Position numbers and translations under genes: made by a program
Notes under the pieces: model-generated
Seen by the model: only the letters and a program-made list of their open reading frames with translations
Databases searched by the model: none
What the model was told of the DNA's origin: nothing
NCBI GenBank assembly: GCA_009760855.2
Contig: WPIO01000099.1
Span: 124,001-188,000 of the forward strand
Reading direction: 5' to 3'
DNA from: Cristatella mucedo
Taxonomy: Eukaryota; Bryozoa; Phylactolaemata; Cristatellidae
Length of the DNA stretch: 64,000 nucleotides
Shown: positions 1-16,712 of the stretch, piece by piece
Position numbering within the stretch: position 1 is the first letter of the stretch
How the letters are laid out: every line of letters begins with the position of its first letter

Positions 1-30
1 TGATTGTAAGGTGTAATTCGGCAGGTGCAA

Positions 31-300
31 CGTAAAAACAGACAAGCCTGGCCGGAGAGATTGTAGCAACTCTAAACGTCTTATTTAGCTGGCAGGAAGA
101 CCAGTACTTGGCATGTTACCGAAGTCTAAATGGGATGTCACAAAATGCCTGCTGGGGAGTGGAGTCCTAGTCTTAAGCAAAGCTGAATTCTGCAACACAA
201 TAGATCTGAAAGTAAGCAGACTTGGCTGTGGAACTGATGTGGTCATTAACTAAAGGTCCTTTTGGCCAAGTAAACCTACATTCCAATCAGAGGCTACAAG
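31..300 (-). mobile_element. LINE family A fragment, degraded
   Basis: The reverse strand carries the LINE-A sequence around 'FVTSRLDFCN' (TTTTGTGACATCCCATTTAG) and the upstream SLDDHI region, with several breaks. Compare the clean copy at 27.06-28.02 kb. Confidence 0.7.
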
Positions 301-305
301 AGATA

Positions 306-342
306 TACACGAGGCTGTTAAATCAGCTAGATCAATAACAAG
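306..342 (+). mobile_element. SINE body-end fragment
   Basis: Matches the 'gaggctgtttaatcagctag' end of the SINE family. Confidence 0.5.
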
Positions 343-384
343 TACAGTTACATGAACAGCGACTCACAGGGTAGAGACATTGCT

Positions 385-760
385 ATAAGGAACAGGGAGT
401 TTTCCAGTTTTGCTTTAAATGTCATCAAGTCATGTGATGTCGTGACACCAGGCGGTAGACAATTCAAGGTTATTTACGTAAAAGCTGAATCAACGGTTTG
501 TACAGAATTTGAGATTGGTTAGATGTACAGCTTAATGACCAGGGTCACAGAAGTGGGTTGTTCTATAGGTCACACAGAAAGTATGTTGCTCAGATAGATA
601 TGCCAGTGCCACTGCATAGAAGGGCCCAAAAGTGAGCGACACGAGCTTGAAGTCAATGCGCTGCTTAATAGAACCACTGACGGCTGGTTAGACGCAAAGT
701 AACGCAGCAGTTGCAAAAATAGAACACACAAGCAACCTAGTTCCGCCATCTGCAACTGCC
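385..760 (-). mobile_element. LINE family A fragment, degraded
   Basis: The reverse strand matches the C-terminal part of the LINE-A frame (FTSLKLVSLTFGPFYAVALA-like), including the block complementary to 'ttaaatgt..tcaagtca..ggatg' found in every minus copy. It is separated from the previous piece by a short SINE tail fragment (306-342). Confidence 0.65.
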
Positions 761-884
761 TTATTGCAGAGGCAGTAGATCATCATACCCTCATCTAAGC
801 ATGTGGATGTTTGCCATGCTACTAAAACGTAATTAGACTGACTTGACCCCGCAGCTAACATGTCTCAGAGTGAAAACAGTAGTC

Positions 885-1385
885 AGATTGTCGCTCACTT
901 TCAGGTCTCTTCATTCTTTGGCTCCCGCCTACCTATCAGATCTACTCCTCCACCAGGCTCAGCATCGCGCCGCCTGCTTTTCGGAATCTCACCGTTTACC
1001 TACACCTCGTACAAACCTCTGATCCTATGGAGACCGTGCCTTTAGTTTGTATGCTCCCAAAGCCTGGAGCTCACTTCTGCCTGTACCACTACATCTGACT
1101 TGTCCACATTTAAAAAGAAAATCAAAATGCATCTATTTATGACAGCATTTGGCAGGTCCCTGTAAATTCGTCATTAATGTGCTTATGCATGCTGACACTG
1201 TTGCATGCTGCCACTAACCACACTTGCATGCTGACCTTGTGCATGTCACCCCTAACCATGTTATTATTGTTTATTGAGTATGCTACCACAAACCGTTTGA
1301 TCGGCCTTCCTTTGCAGCAATTGTAAAGCACCTAGAAAGAGATTGAGTTCTCTGAGGGAGCTTCATCAAATGCTTTATCATTATT
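885..1385 (+). mobile_element. LINE family A 3' end with ATT tail
   Basis: The plus strand has the SLAPAYLSDLL-like coding end, then the family 3'UTR (tandem 'gcatgctgaca..ctgccactaacca' units), the terminal hairpin and a short ATT tail near 1380. Frameshifted. Confidence 0.85.
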
Positions 1386-1594
1386 ATAGTCCTAAAAACT
1401 GCCACTATGACTATCACTTGAAACATCAAAAACACACAGGAACTTCATTTTCAGGATCTGCTATCTGAAGTCGTCAATAAAGGCAAGTAGTGTTTTGCTG
1501 TCATGAGGTCAACACCATTTGTGAGTTTTTCATAATGTAATCTATCTCTGCCTGTAACTCCTAAAAGCCATAAAGACTTTGCTGGTGTTATGCA

Positions 1595-2130
1595 GGAGAG
1601 TTTTGTATAGTGCAGGAGAGTTTTGTATAGCATACCCACAGGCTAAGCGACTTTCGGTATGCATTCGGTAGCCAACAGACTTCATCTTACGCAACAAAGA
1701 AAAAGTGGGAAGCACAACAGAGTCAGGGGAGCAGTTGAGGTATTGAGTGGCATGGAAGTAGCAGCTCAGGACCGCTGGAAGGGATGAGCCATAGTCGGCA
1801 GCAGGAGAGTAATTGTCGTTTCGTAAGAATTGTGGAAGCAAGTACCACAGCCTAGGACCTGTAGAGCAAAAGCTTTTTTTGCCTAAGGTCTTTAAGAGGA
1901 GGAATGGAACAGCTAATTTATTGTCTATACAGGAACTGAGGGCACACAAGGCAGGCTCGACGACCATAAACTGCTTGCGTGCACGTTCATTGAAGATGAC
2001 AGACCAAATGAAGAAACCAAGCCTATACGATGATAACTTAATAGTTTCAGGTAAGAGGGTGGTGAAGTGACAAAGGCAGTTGATGACAACTCTTAAGATT
2101 GCAAGCGAAACAGTGCCATGGGCCACACAA
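1595..2130 (-). mobile_element. LINE family B 3' fragment
   Basis: The reverse strand encodes CALSSCIDNKLAVPFLLLKT and GPRLWYLLPQFLRNDNYS, a second CR1/Rex-like LINE C-terminus. Related copies lie at 12.60-12.89 and 50.63-51.47 kb. Stops and frameshifts are present. Confidence 0.8.
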
Positions 2131-2234
2131 CTGGTGCCCAGATGTTTTTTTTTCCAGATGAAGGTCTCCCACCACAGCTAATTATCAAGCCTTACTATCA
2201 TCCAGGATGGGGTTAATTACCATGACAGCAGGCT

Positions 2235-3060
2235 GAAAACACTTGTTATCACAATTTATTCTCACCCAATTAATCGTAAAGCACAATCTAGGCTTTCGTT
2301 TTATGCCGATGACATACAGCTGTACCCACGCTTTGATCCGTCTCTACCTGCCAGTATGTCGAACTCTTTTCAACTCTCATACTGAAAGTATTGCTGAACT
2401 TAGGAACCAGATGGCAACAAACCGTCTCAAATTGCATGATGATAGAACCAAATTGCTAATTATGGGCAAACCTAGTGTGACTCAAAATTGGCAAAGCCCC
2501 CCCCCAAAGTGGCCCAGCCAGCATTTATCCTGCAGCCTCTGCATGAAATCCGGGTGTCCTGGAGTTTAGAGTTTTCCTTTCACCGGAGGCATACCGAAAG
2601 TGGACAGGGGACAAATGTTCCCGGGAGCTGAACCAGGGGGTGCCAAAACGGGTGTCTAATACTGGGCAGGGGCGCCATCTGTCTAGTTTGTCCATGGGCG
2701 CACAATATCACAGAAATGCCTCTGCCCTTCACTAAATGATGACCACATCATCAGCAGCAGCAGATGCTCCATAATAAAGTCTAACTACTTTCATCTACCA
2801 TCTACCTAGCATTGCGAAAACTCAGGCCTGATTAGACAGGGATACGTAATAAAAGTGGTCAGTGTAGTTGTGACTGTTCCGTTTCGACTTCTGCAACTCA
2901 CTGGTCGAAGGCTTTTTGGCACTTTCTACAATACGGGGCCTACGGTTGGTGCAAAACTCTGCTTGTCAATCGTGAGTGTCACAGCTGCCACACCACACCA
3001 CACCACTTCTGACCGACCTGCACTGGCTCCTCATCGCTAGCTCTCCATCAAGCAGCGTAT
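2235..3060 (+). mobile_element. LINE family A fragment with RT motif, rearranged
   Basis: Contains 'HNLGF.F...DIQLY', the reverse-transcriptase active-site region (YADD-type, here broken), then the kinase-like 'TKLLIMGKPSV' segment. The 'AKTQA..RQG' to 'LHWLL' part resumes from 2810. About 2520-2810 is unlike the family and may be an insertion. Confidence 0.7.
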
Positions 3061-3141
3061 CGACTAAAAAGTCACAGAGGTCTGATCCAGCGTACATGTA
3101 GAAATTTCAGGCACACCACACATGCAGTAGCAGCACCGCAC

Positions 3142-7952
<4,811 letters not shown>

Positions 7953-8316
7953 GGTCCAGGCATGGAGTCTCGGCCGACGCCCGCCGGGGTGGCCTTGACT
8001 AGCAGCCCCGATAGTCAGTCGACTGCTGCGAGCTGAGCAGCGGGCCGCTGCCGATAATCTTCGCTCCGACAGGCCCTCCTGCGGCGGGCCAACTTCAAGT
8101 GTAGCGAGCTTCAACTGCCGATCGCTCTGCACACACGGAAAGGCCTTAAGTCAGGTAAAAAATCAGCACTTGCATCAGCTTCAGCACAAACCTATCAACC
8201 GCAACAAGACACGCTGCGCGCCGAGTATGAGTATTATGGCGGCACATCCTACAACTATGGGCGTGGCATCGCCACCACGTCTCCTGCCCTAGCCTGACGC
8301 GGGCAAGAGCCCGCTG

Positions 8317-8356
8317 ATTGGGCGAAGGCTTAGTGAATGGTGAAGTGGTCACGTGA
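8317..8356 (-). promoter_or_regulatory. Candidate TRMU promoter elements: CCAAT box and E-box
   Basis: A minus-strand CCAAT (8317-8321, within CGCCCAATCAGCGG) and a CACGTG E-box (8350-8355) lie 365-400 bp upstream of the TRMU ATG, at the edge of a GC-rich stretch running from about 7.6 to 8.3 kb. The motifs are seen; the promoter role is inferred from position. Confidence 0.35.
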
Positions 8357-8648
8357 TCCTTCCCCACCCGTGGTCTCATTAAAAAATCCCGAAGCTGTGA
8401 GCGGTCGTGTCATCTGTCTCCACCTCCCACAGAGAAAAGCCTCTCGACTTCATCTCGTTAATGACATCTTTTGGAGCGGTCAGGGGCTTCCTCACCGCCG
8501 GTGCACGCCGCACTGCCTACGCGCTCGACAACCTTCCGACCAACTAGCCGAAGTCGACCCACGGCGCAACGACCTTGACCCCAACGCTAGGCTTATCATC
8601 TTAATAGCTGCAAGCGCCATCTTCACGGAAATTAGGGAACTAGTTCCT

Positions 8649-8802
8649 GATAGCCTAAAAATCACCAGACGTACACTAGCATACCAACTGATAGCCTACA
8701 AATCCCCAGACGTACACTAGCATACCAACTGATAGCCTAAAAATCACCAGACGTACACTAGCATACGCCTAAAAATCACCAGACGTACACTACCATACCA
8801 AT
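8649..8802 (+). repeat. 41-bp tandem repeat, about 3.75 copies
   Basis: The unit begins 'gatagcctaaaaatcaccag' and ends 'cgtacactagcataccaact'. Starts at 8649, 8690 and 8731, then a shortened fourth unit. It overlaps the end of a 127-codon plus-strand frame of no recognised family. Confidence 0.92.
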
Positions 8803-9433
8803 AACAAGACCACCACGTGCGACCTCTATGACACTGCCGTCTCTGGTCTCGAGTTCGGTTTAGATCCCTGCGGCGGAAAGATTTGTATGGCAAAGCCTGC
8901 TCATTACGGCCCAGGAAAAGGCGCCCTGGTGTTACTCGCTCTTGCTATTGCTGATGCATAGGCCGAGAGAGCTCTGCTGACCGCAGCCGCTCTCTTGAAG
9001 TAATGGTCTGCCTGTCAGTGAGTCGTAGCGCTGAGCGTGAGCTGCTGTAACAAGTCTGCTGGAAGTCACCTGCCGTAGAAGCCGTAATTTTAAGCTCTTT
9101 TATGTACTTTTCTATGAGGGTTTTGCTAACACTGTTGTGTTAGCGCTGCGTGCAGGATATCGATCGCTTTGTAGTTAGGGTTTTGGTTATTTGCCACAGC
9201 GGACAATTGCTGCTAATTATGGAAGTAGCATATCTCTGTTTCCGAAAAGCTTTCGTCTGCGAAGTGAATCCCAATGATTCCAGAGTGTAGAGAAACGGGT
9301 TTATTTCAAGTACGATGTCTTGCAAACTTATTTGTAATAATATTGCGAACGGAACCACGTTTGTCTAGCGATGGTCCCCCAACAAACGCCAGCATCTCAA
9401 TAATCGACTCGCACGTGTTGTATTACAGTGACT

Positions 9434-9434
<1 letters not shown>

Positions 9435-9464
<30 letters not shown>
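9435..9464 (+). repeat. (CGG)n trinucleotide repeat
   Basis: Ten perfect CGG units. They encode a glycine run in an unrecognised frame, with no evidence that it is coding. Confidence 0.9.
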
Positions 9465-9465
<1 letters not shown>

Positions 9466-10609
9466 TCTTGTCGAGTCTCGCGAAGAAACCAGCACGGACG
9501 TGAGCGGAAAACGAGCCTCCCTTTATTTCTCTCAACGCGTACATATATGAGAGCTAGATGAATCACAGCAGACGTCAAGAAATATAAAATACATTAGTTG
9601 CCTGACGCTGCGTCAATGGCTTCACTATTCGCCACAGCTGGGGAGTACATTAGCGTCAGGGCACTGGGCTAATTACAAGAGCAGAATGCATCGGTCGCAC
9701 GCAATGCGTGTCTTCATCGAAATTAGAAAACAAGTTAGTGCTTGTGCTCATTTAGTGAGAAGTAATGATTGTAATATTCTACATGCAAGTTAAACTGCTT
9801 AAAAGGCGCCGTCAGCAGCGTTCGCGGGCCCGTCGTCATGCCGAACCAAATTTGTCAATTTCACGCAGAACTGCACAATTTGTGCACGCAGATGAACCGT
9901 TATTATTATCCTGTTATAATGGCAGCCTTTGGTACATGCAAAAGTTAAGATGCTCTTTTTTCGTGTACTAAAACCACGTGCAGTGACAAAGACTTCCGTC
10001 CGACCTTCGCCTTGTTCCTGGCTCCTTCCGAACTGGGAGACAGCGCTTTGTGTGGCTCGAATTGAGCGCACGGACGCTTCTTAAACCTTGCATTTCTCTT
10101 CAATAAATATTAGCTTGTGTCTGAAGAGTTTTTTATATACGTAAGTAGTTCTGCTTTGTAGCTTGCAGAATGATAGTTGTACGGTCGTTGTAGCAGCGTC
10201 TGCTGAATGCTGTACTTCTTTTCTACTTTCCCAGGTTCTGGCTTGCGAACTTGAAAGACGGCATTGGTTAGCCTTTTTGTACGTCCCACTGCACATGATC
10301 TCCGCATGATCTAGTAGCGAGGGTTTTCGAGCAACTCGCCGCCCGTTAATGTGACCGCTGAGTTACGCAGGCGTTCGTTAAAAAAATAAAGGCTTCTTGT
10401 TGCTATGGTCGCACCTAATTTCGGCGCTTTAGTAATGCAGGTAACTGTCTTACATTTTAAGGGCTTTGCTGGTATCAAAGATTAGCACTGAGTGCAGTGC
10501 AGCTTGCGTTTCGTTGGCACCTTGGTGGCTCGTGCTTGATGGCCCTATGCCTAGGTTAGTATAATAATCGTTGCTTTCATTTAAATAGAATATTGGTTGA
10601 CAATCACGA

Positions 10610-10665
10610 TGGCTCTGAGGGCGCTTTATCAAGTGAATTATTATTATTATTATTATTATTATTTT
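10610..10665 (+). mobile_element. LINE family A terminal remnant with ATT tail
   Basis: Contains only 'ctctgagggcgctttatcaa' followed by (ATT)n. Confidence 0.6.
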
Positions 10666-10954
10666 TAATTAGCCTTTGATTTTCATTGAAGACATAACAA
10701 ATATCTTACTGTTTAGCCTGATACGTCAGGTTTTCGTGCTTTACGAGAGCCCACTGCCTCTGGATTTGCTTTGCCGAGTTGCATCTATTACACTTCACTC
10801 CCGGAAGTATTCCCGGAAGTGGTCACGGAAGACAACCTGCGCCATCTTGCCGAGTGTCGGAAACATGACGGAAGGACAGACTTTTATCGCTTTCATTCAT
10901 AGAGGCTGGATGCATGATTATGCATATGTTTTTATTTGCGTGTTTTTAGGTCAA

Positions 10955-11035
10955 ATTAATAATAATAATATTACTAATACATTTGTTATAGCGCCCTCAG
11001 AGAACTCAATCTCTTTCTAGGCACTTTAGATTGCC
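10955..11035 (-). mobile_element. LINE family A solo terminal hairpin
   Basis: Reverse ATT tail, then the hairpin complement 'gcgccctcagagaactcaat' and the T..CTAGGCAC side, about 80 bp in all. Confidence 0.7.
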
Positions 11036-12599
11036 AGTTACAGCACGTTTTGTGTGAATAGTTGTGGCCTTATACCCCCGATGTAAGAACCATTTGAGTA
11101 TGATCGTGTCAAGCTAGAAATTCTTTTCGTGAACGGAGAGAATTTAGCTGTTATAACAACTGTCACTGCACTCCGACTTTGGTGTCTCGACCTTAGCGTG
11201 GCAGACTGCTGGCAAAACGACTCATGAGAGTGAGAACAGTGCATAAACGAGAAAATTATTTGTGGAAATTAAGCCACTACATTGGCGGTTGATCTATTTC
11301 GCTCGGCGTGCAGTGGGAGCAAGGTCAAACTTTGCAAAGTGCCTACGCAAAGTACATCTTATTGCGGGGAACACTGACTGACGTCAATGTCAACAAGTAA
11401 CAGCAGGGATTCTATATTTCTGTATATTTTGGTTCATGAAGGACAACTTTAAGATCTCAGCACGCCTGTTCAGACAGGTTTACTTTGTCCGAACGTTTTT
11501 ATGGACAGCGTATATTAATCGTGCTTATAGTCTCATAACAGGTAAACTAATGAGCTGGCTACTGTGCCACTAATCTTGTTGGAAGCTCGCCCAGCATGAG
11601 CAATACTCAACAAGTTTGTTCGAAAAGCGATATTTCTGGAATGCGAAAATTTGGTCGCTTGTTGATATCTTATCGCAAGTGCTAGTGCATTTTGATTGTT
11701 GCCACACAGTAGGATGCAGCCGACAAGTATATACGAGGCCACGTGGGTCTAAAAGCTGGGCCATAATGTGCGAAATTGGACTTTGAAGAGGCCACAATTC
11801 AAGCATGCCGAGTGGCTTCTGAAAAACGACCAAAGTTGCAAGGCTAGTTTTCTTCTTACATAGTTTTTCAATTGGTATTAAGATAGTCACGAGAGACATG
11901 CACGTACGATTGGAAACTGGCGTTCTGGTTACACAGAAACCAGTTCACCATTTCTGTAAGCACGAGTTCTTTCGTCTACGGCAGAGCGCACGCAGAAGAG
12001 GGCAAAGTTTAGCTGTTATGGAAAATGCTTACTAGACACATGCCGCCATGCAACGATCCTCATTATGGTTGACTTCCGGGCCTTTTTGCCAGATACTTAG
12101 GTAGTGGGGGACCACAATTTTGTTATGCTACCTTTGCTCTTAAAAGTGACAGGTAAGCGAAATATCAAACCCACTTTCTGCGGCTGCTTATTATAGGTTT
12201 GCAAAAGACTAGACTGTAATTATGACAGTGTTCCTCACAAAAATGTGAAAAGCAGATTTTTACTTTCCTGGGTTACTTTGATGCCACCTACGTAACAGGG
12301 CATAACAGACACGAGCAGATTGTCGGTGACCGCTTACGGATGAGTATAATACGTACACATCCATAGTTTCTGTCTCCCAAAATTTTGAGCAATCACGATG
12401 CAATATTGGCGAGCGAAGCTGGCACCGACAACGTCTGCGAGGGCTGAAACAGTGCGATTTCGCAGAAGATTAAGCACGCACATCCCAGCATAAGCAAATT
12501 AGTGACGTATCGTAAGCTCTATAATGTTGTTGCTGCTATATAAAAAAAACACTATATGAACAGGCGCATGCGACAGATACGTGGCACGATGTGGGTGTT

Positions 12600-12890
12600 A
12601 CGCAACTGAGTTTTGTATAGCGTGCTCGCCTAAACAGCTTTCGGTACGCATTCGGTAGCCAACAGACTTCATCTCACGCAACAAAGAGAAAGTGGGAAGC
12701 ATAGCAGAGTCAGGAGAGCAGTTGGGGCAGTGAGAAGCACGGAAGTAGCAGCTCAGGACCACTGGAAAGAATGAGCCATAGTCGGCAGCAGGAGAGTGGT
12801 TGTCGTGCAAGAATCGTGAAAGCAAGTACCACAATCTAGAACTTGCAGAGCTAAAGCTCTGTTGTCAACGGTCTTCAAGTGGAGTAATGG
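12600..12890 (-). mobile_element. LINE family B 3' fragment
   Basis: The reverse strand reads LQVLDCGTCFHDSCTTTTL-like sequence collinear with the B copies at 1.6 and 50.6 kb. It ends abruptly at 12.89 kb against a plus-strand family A fragment. Confidence 0.75.
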
Positions 12891-13145
12891 AACGGCTAAT
12901 CCAGCTCCAAATCTAGGTGTCATGTTCCAAAGTGACCTCTCGTTAGACGACCACATCCGCTCCACAATCAAGTCTGCCTACTTTCAGCTACACAATATTG
13001 CTAAAATTCAGGCTTGTTTACATAAGGATACCACGTCTAAGTTGGTCCATGCATTTGTGACGTACCATTCCTGACTTCTGTAACTCACTGCTTGCTGGCA
13101 TACCGGCATGTGCAATCGGGCGATTACAGCTGGTGCAAAACTCTG
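12890..13145 (+). mobile_element. LINE family A internal fragment
   Basis: Reads APNLGVMFQSDLSLDDHIRS, then AYFQLHNIAKIQACLHKDTT. It is truncated at both ends, with no 3'UTR or tail. Confidence 0.8.
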
Positions 13146-14284
13146 AATGAAGCTTTTAAATTTGGAGGGAGAAACAGAATTACCATTTTCTACAACGTCG
13201 AATTAAAACAACAGTTTCGCAAATGCCTAGTGTGAAAAAGGCAGCTGTATCGCAGTTCAAACTTGTAACTATGTTGGCTGAAACGGGACGTTTGAGACCA
13301 TAGCTTGAGAAAGACCAAGAACAATAGCATGAAATTTGATGGGTAAACCCAAGAAACAATTTTTTGTAATTTGAAATCAATATCACAGTTTTCTGACTAT
13401 TCTTATGGAAATGATAGCTGCGCCACAGTTGTAGTTTGTTCGCACAGCAGAGAGCCAGCCGATGCCCAACACCGACAGTTTATTCCCAACGCACGGAGCC
13501 GAAGAGCGCACGGCTCCCCTCGGCCCCCACTCTCACACGACTTCCCCTCCAGTCCCCTGGTCGACTCCGATGATTCATCGACCGCAACTGTGCACTGGCT
13601 GACCCTGATGGTGAATCCACCATCTGGTCACCAGCTGGTTCCCAGCCTGTGTCCATGCCACATCACAGGCGGACAACAGCAGTGCACCGGCCCCTCTCGG
13701 CGGTGCTTCTAACAGCTCACCAGTGGCCTATCAGAGGAGCCTCAATACAACAAATACAAACTACAACAGCGATCCAATATTGTTTGAGGAACCCAAACGG
13801 TAAATCAACAACTTAGCTCAGAACAGTCTTAGCTTGAGATAACCTAAGAATCGATCACAAATTACCATCTAATCAACAACTAGGCGAAATTCTAGGCTAT
13901 ACTAACTCTTTTTGTCTATAAAACTATACTATTTCAAAATATATTCACAAACCGGCACGAAGTATAACTTGACCAGATTTTTACTTAAGCTTGTATGTTC
14001 TGGAATAAAATACTTGATTAATGAATATGTATTTTAACCAGAAATTCTTAAAATCTTTGCGAATGTTTTTCAGCGCACTTCTTCCCTGCGTGCTAATGCT
14101 GTTGAGCTATGTCGTTTTGCGCTTTATCCTTCGCACTTTTGTCGGGGTACCCAGAGTCCCATGTCGGTAACTCTGAAGCGAAACGCCTGTACGTGTTAGT
14201 AGCTTTGCTGCGGCCGTTTTCTGCTTCAAAATTGTATGCAGCCCATATTTTGAGCATTATGTTACTCGCCATTCAATCGCGTTT

Positions 14285-14365
14285 CCATGTGCTGCAAATG
14301 TAAAGCGCCTAGAAAGAGATTGAGTTCTCTGAGGGTGCTTTATGAAATGCATTATTATTATTATT
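14285..14365 (+). mobile_element. LINE family A solo terminal hairpin with ATT tail
   Basis: Consists of 'aaatgtaaagcgcctagaaa', the hairpin, then (ATT)n. About 80 bp. Confidence 0.75.
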
Positions 14366-14529
14366 TTAAATTCTCCAAGTATCTCTAATAATGATTTTCT
14401 CAAGATTGTGAACTGATATGCTGCCCTATATAAATCATGAGCTTATCTCTACGAGATTCGTTGGCTTGTAAGGGAGCTGTGAGATCAAAGGTTTCACCTA
14501 ATCTTCACCACTTTGGCTGGCAAAAACTC

Positions 14530-14640
14530 AAATAAATAAAACTCATTTGTATAGCGCCCTAAGAGAACTTAATCTCTATTCAAGCGCCTCACATATGCCA
14601 TAGAGCTCGAGCCCACGATCTCGGCAAACCTTGGCCGGGG
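14530..14640 (-). mobile_element. LINE/SINE terminal fragment
   Basis: The reverse hairpin 'gcgccctaagagaacttaat' is followed by 'gagctcgagcccac', which resembles a tRNA-like B box. Similar sequence recurs near 26.63-26.70 kb and faintly at 6.73-6.78 kb. Confidence 0.5.
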
Positions 14641-15218
14641 CGAGCACCTCAATCAATGGGCCAAACCAGCTCAAAAGAAATTTGGTTTCGCAGACCAGTG
14701 CTGAAGCTACTGAGCTAAAAAAAACCCAATAATAAACCGGTAGAGATTGGCTAATTCCAAAGGATAATTTACATAGAAGCAGAAAAGCCGTGTCGGCTAT
14801 CGCTCCGCTTTCAGCGAGCAGCATAGGATTGCCTTCCGCTCGACTCCAATTCACGACTCCGGTCGTTCGGTACAGATACCTTAACCTAACGCTCTCAACT
14901 AGCGTGTGTTTGTGTGCAGGCACTTCACTCTTTTATCCGGAGTTCAATAATTTAATCAAATATAGAAATATATAACGGAAAGAACTTTAAAGAGTGTATT
15001 TACTTTACTAAGAGGTCAAATAAATTCCTAATTTCTGATTTGCGAAGTCTCGGCCCAAGAAAAGATCGCTCCGTCAGCAGCATTGATGAGAGGATAGTTG
15101 GTTTTGCGTTCCGCAATAGTTAAGTGTTCTCAGGATGTATAAGCTCAACATTTAGAAATACTGAACTCAGGTTTTGAAACGTTTTACACTTGCTTTAGAT
15201 GCTACTATTTTCCAATTA

Positions 15219-16036
15219 CAGTGATACCTCGGCCTATGAGTGTCTCGACATACGAATGCGTCGAGGTACGAGCTGTCTCTCGGCCGATTTTCTGCTTTGA
15301 GTTGCGAGCTACAGTTCGAGTTACGAGCCAGTTTCAGATACCCCAAAGGTAGTTGCTGCATCGAATGTCACACTGCCCGTGGTTGCTCAGGCCAATAAGG
15401 AGAGGGCAGCGAACGAGGTTCCGTTGCAAGACGTCGTCCTACGACCAGGATGTGACGCCAAGCGCAGGCCTGTTGGTTCGTTCCCAGACAGACTCGAGCC
15501 AGCTACTGTGGTGTTTGGACGCACAAGATCGCCAGACTTCAATGTTAAATCCGAGTAGGGCAGGAACAGTTAAGTACGTACTGTACTCTATTTAGGCAAT
15601 ATCGTCGTGTGAGAGTTATTCGCATAACTGATAACAATCGGTGCTTCCACGTAAAGGCCCAGCCAATAAACTGCAAGCTCGGAAAGCTCGGCGAAAGGGC
15701 CAAAGATCGGCGAGCAATATTCAGATATTCATTTCAGTCTTTCTCTTCTAACTCTATTTGCATCTTTTAGTCGTCTGATCTCCAAGTTACTCCTGTACAT
15801 TAGGACTAATAAAGCCCGTTTGTTGCAAGAAATTCTACTGTATTTAAAAAAATTCGCTATTGATGAGTACATGTTTTAATTTAAAAAGACTTGAAAAACC
15901 AAGTGTTTTTTGGGTCCGGAACGGATGAATGGCATTTAAATTCATCTCAATGGGGAAACAAGGTTTGAGATACGAGTAATTTAAGTTACGAGCTCCGGCA
16001 CCGAACAAATTAAACTGGCAAGCCGAGGTACCACAG
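15219..16036. mobile_element. Tigger/pogo-like MITE (Tc1-mariner superfamily)
   Basis: An 818-bp element flanked by TA on both sides (target duplication). The ends are CAGTGATACCTCGGC and, inverted, CTGTGGTACCTCGGC (13 of 15 match). Just inside are 'tacgag/cgagttacgag' repeats typical of these elements. No transposase frame is present, so it is non-autonomous. It lies downstream of the RPH-like stop codon. Confidence 0.8.
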
Positions 16037-16712
16037 TATAACCCCATTTATTCACGTGGAATAGCGTATTCTAATTCACATGATTTACGTCATCTGATCA
16101 TATTAAAATCGAGGTGAAGTAGTGCATCTAAAATTGTGGTGCTGCCGGCAAGTCACATACATAGGCATAAGATACAAGTTTTGCGCCACTAGCTAAATCA
16201 AGATATAAGTGATGGCTAGTAACAAGTGTGCTATTTCTTGAATGAATCAAGACAGCTGCGAGCATCACTACATTAAACTACAAAGTTAGTCAAGGCTTGA
16301 CGAAAAATAAGATGTGTTTAAGGAAAATCCGTTGAATCATTCAAATTATTAGTCCAATAAGCGCAAATGTTTTGCCAATTTCTGGCACCACCCTGTAGCT
16401 TTGATATAGTACCTACTAACTACGGAAAGTTGCTGTCTTGACGACGATGAACTCTTTCATTGACAGCCACGGCAAAGAAACAAGGTAATTTCCACTTCCG
16501 TGTTCTATGAGCAATCGACTGCTTGTAACCTTGAGCTTTGTTCTACAACTTTGATCCAACGCTAACAAAAATAGATAACTGCGATGTCATTAGATACTAT
16601 CCTGATCCTGTTATGGCTTAACGGCAGTCTCGTCCTTAACAGTCGAAGAGTAACACGGTTTGCAGCAATGCATGTTGTCTAGAGTGCCTTAGATTCCGGC
16701 TGCAGTTCTGCC

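Larger units (their letters stand above)
8133..16712. other. Intergenic region between TRMU and the RPH-like gene
   Basis: No recognisable gene. Plus-strand frames at 8337-8720 (127 codons) and 9274-9561, and a GC-rich piece at 13.43-13.74 kb, match no family I know. The 13.4 kb piece, with its CCC-rich sequence and sharp composition change, could be an old transposon end. The rest is AT-rich, with the LINE fragments, 41-bp repeat and MITE listed separately. Confidence 0.6.

Noticed and set aside
8649-8802. CRISPR-like array
   Set aside because: The units are contiguous tandem copies without spacers, in a eukaryotic context.
13371-13712. 113-codon plus-strand frame in a GC-rich block
   Set aside because: Low-complexity Pro/Ser/His composition, no domain and no neighbouring exons; kept only as an unassigned segment.
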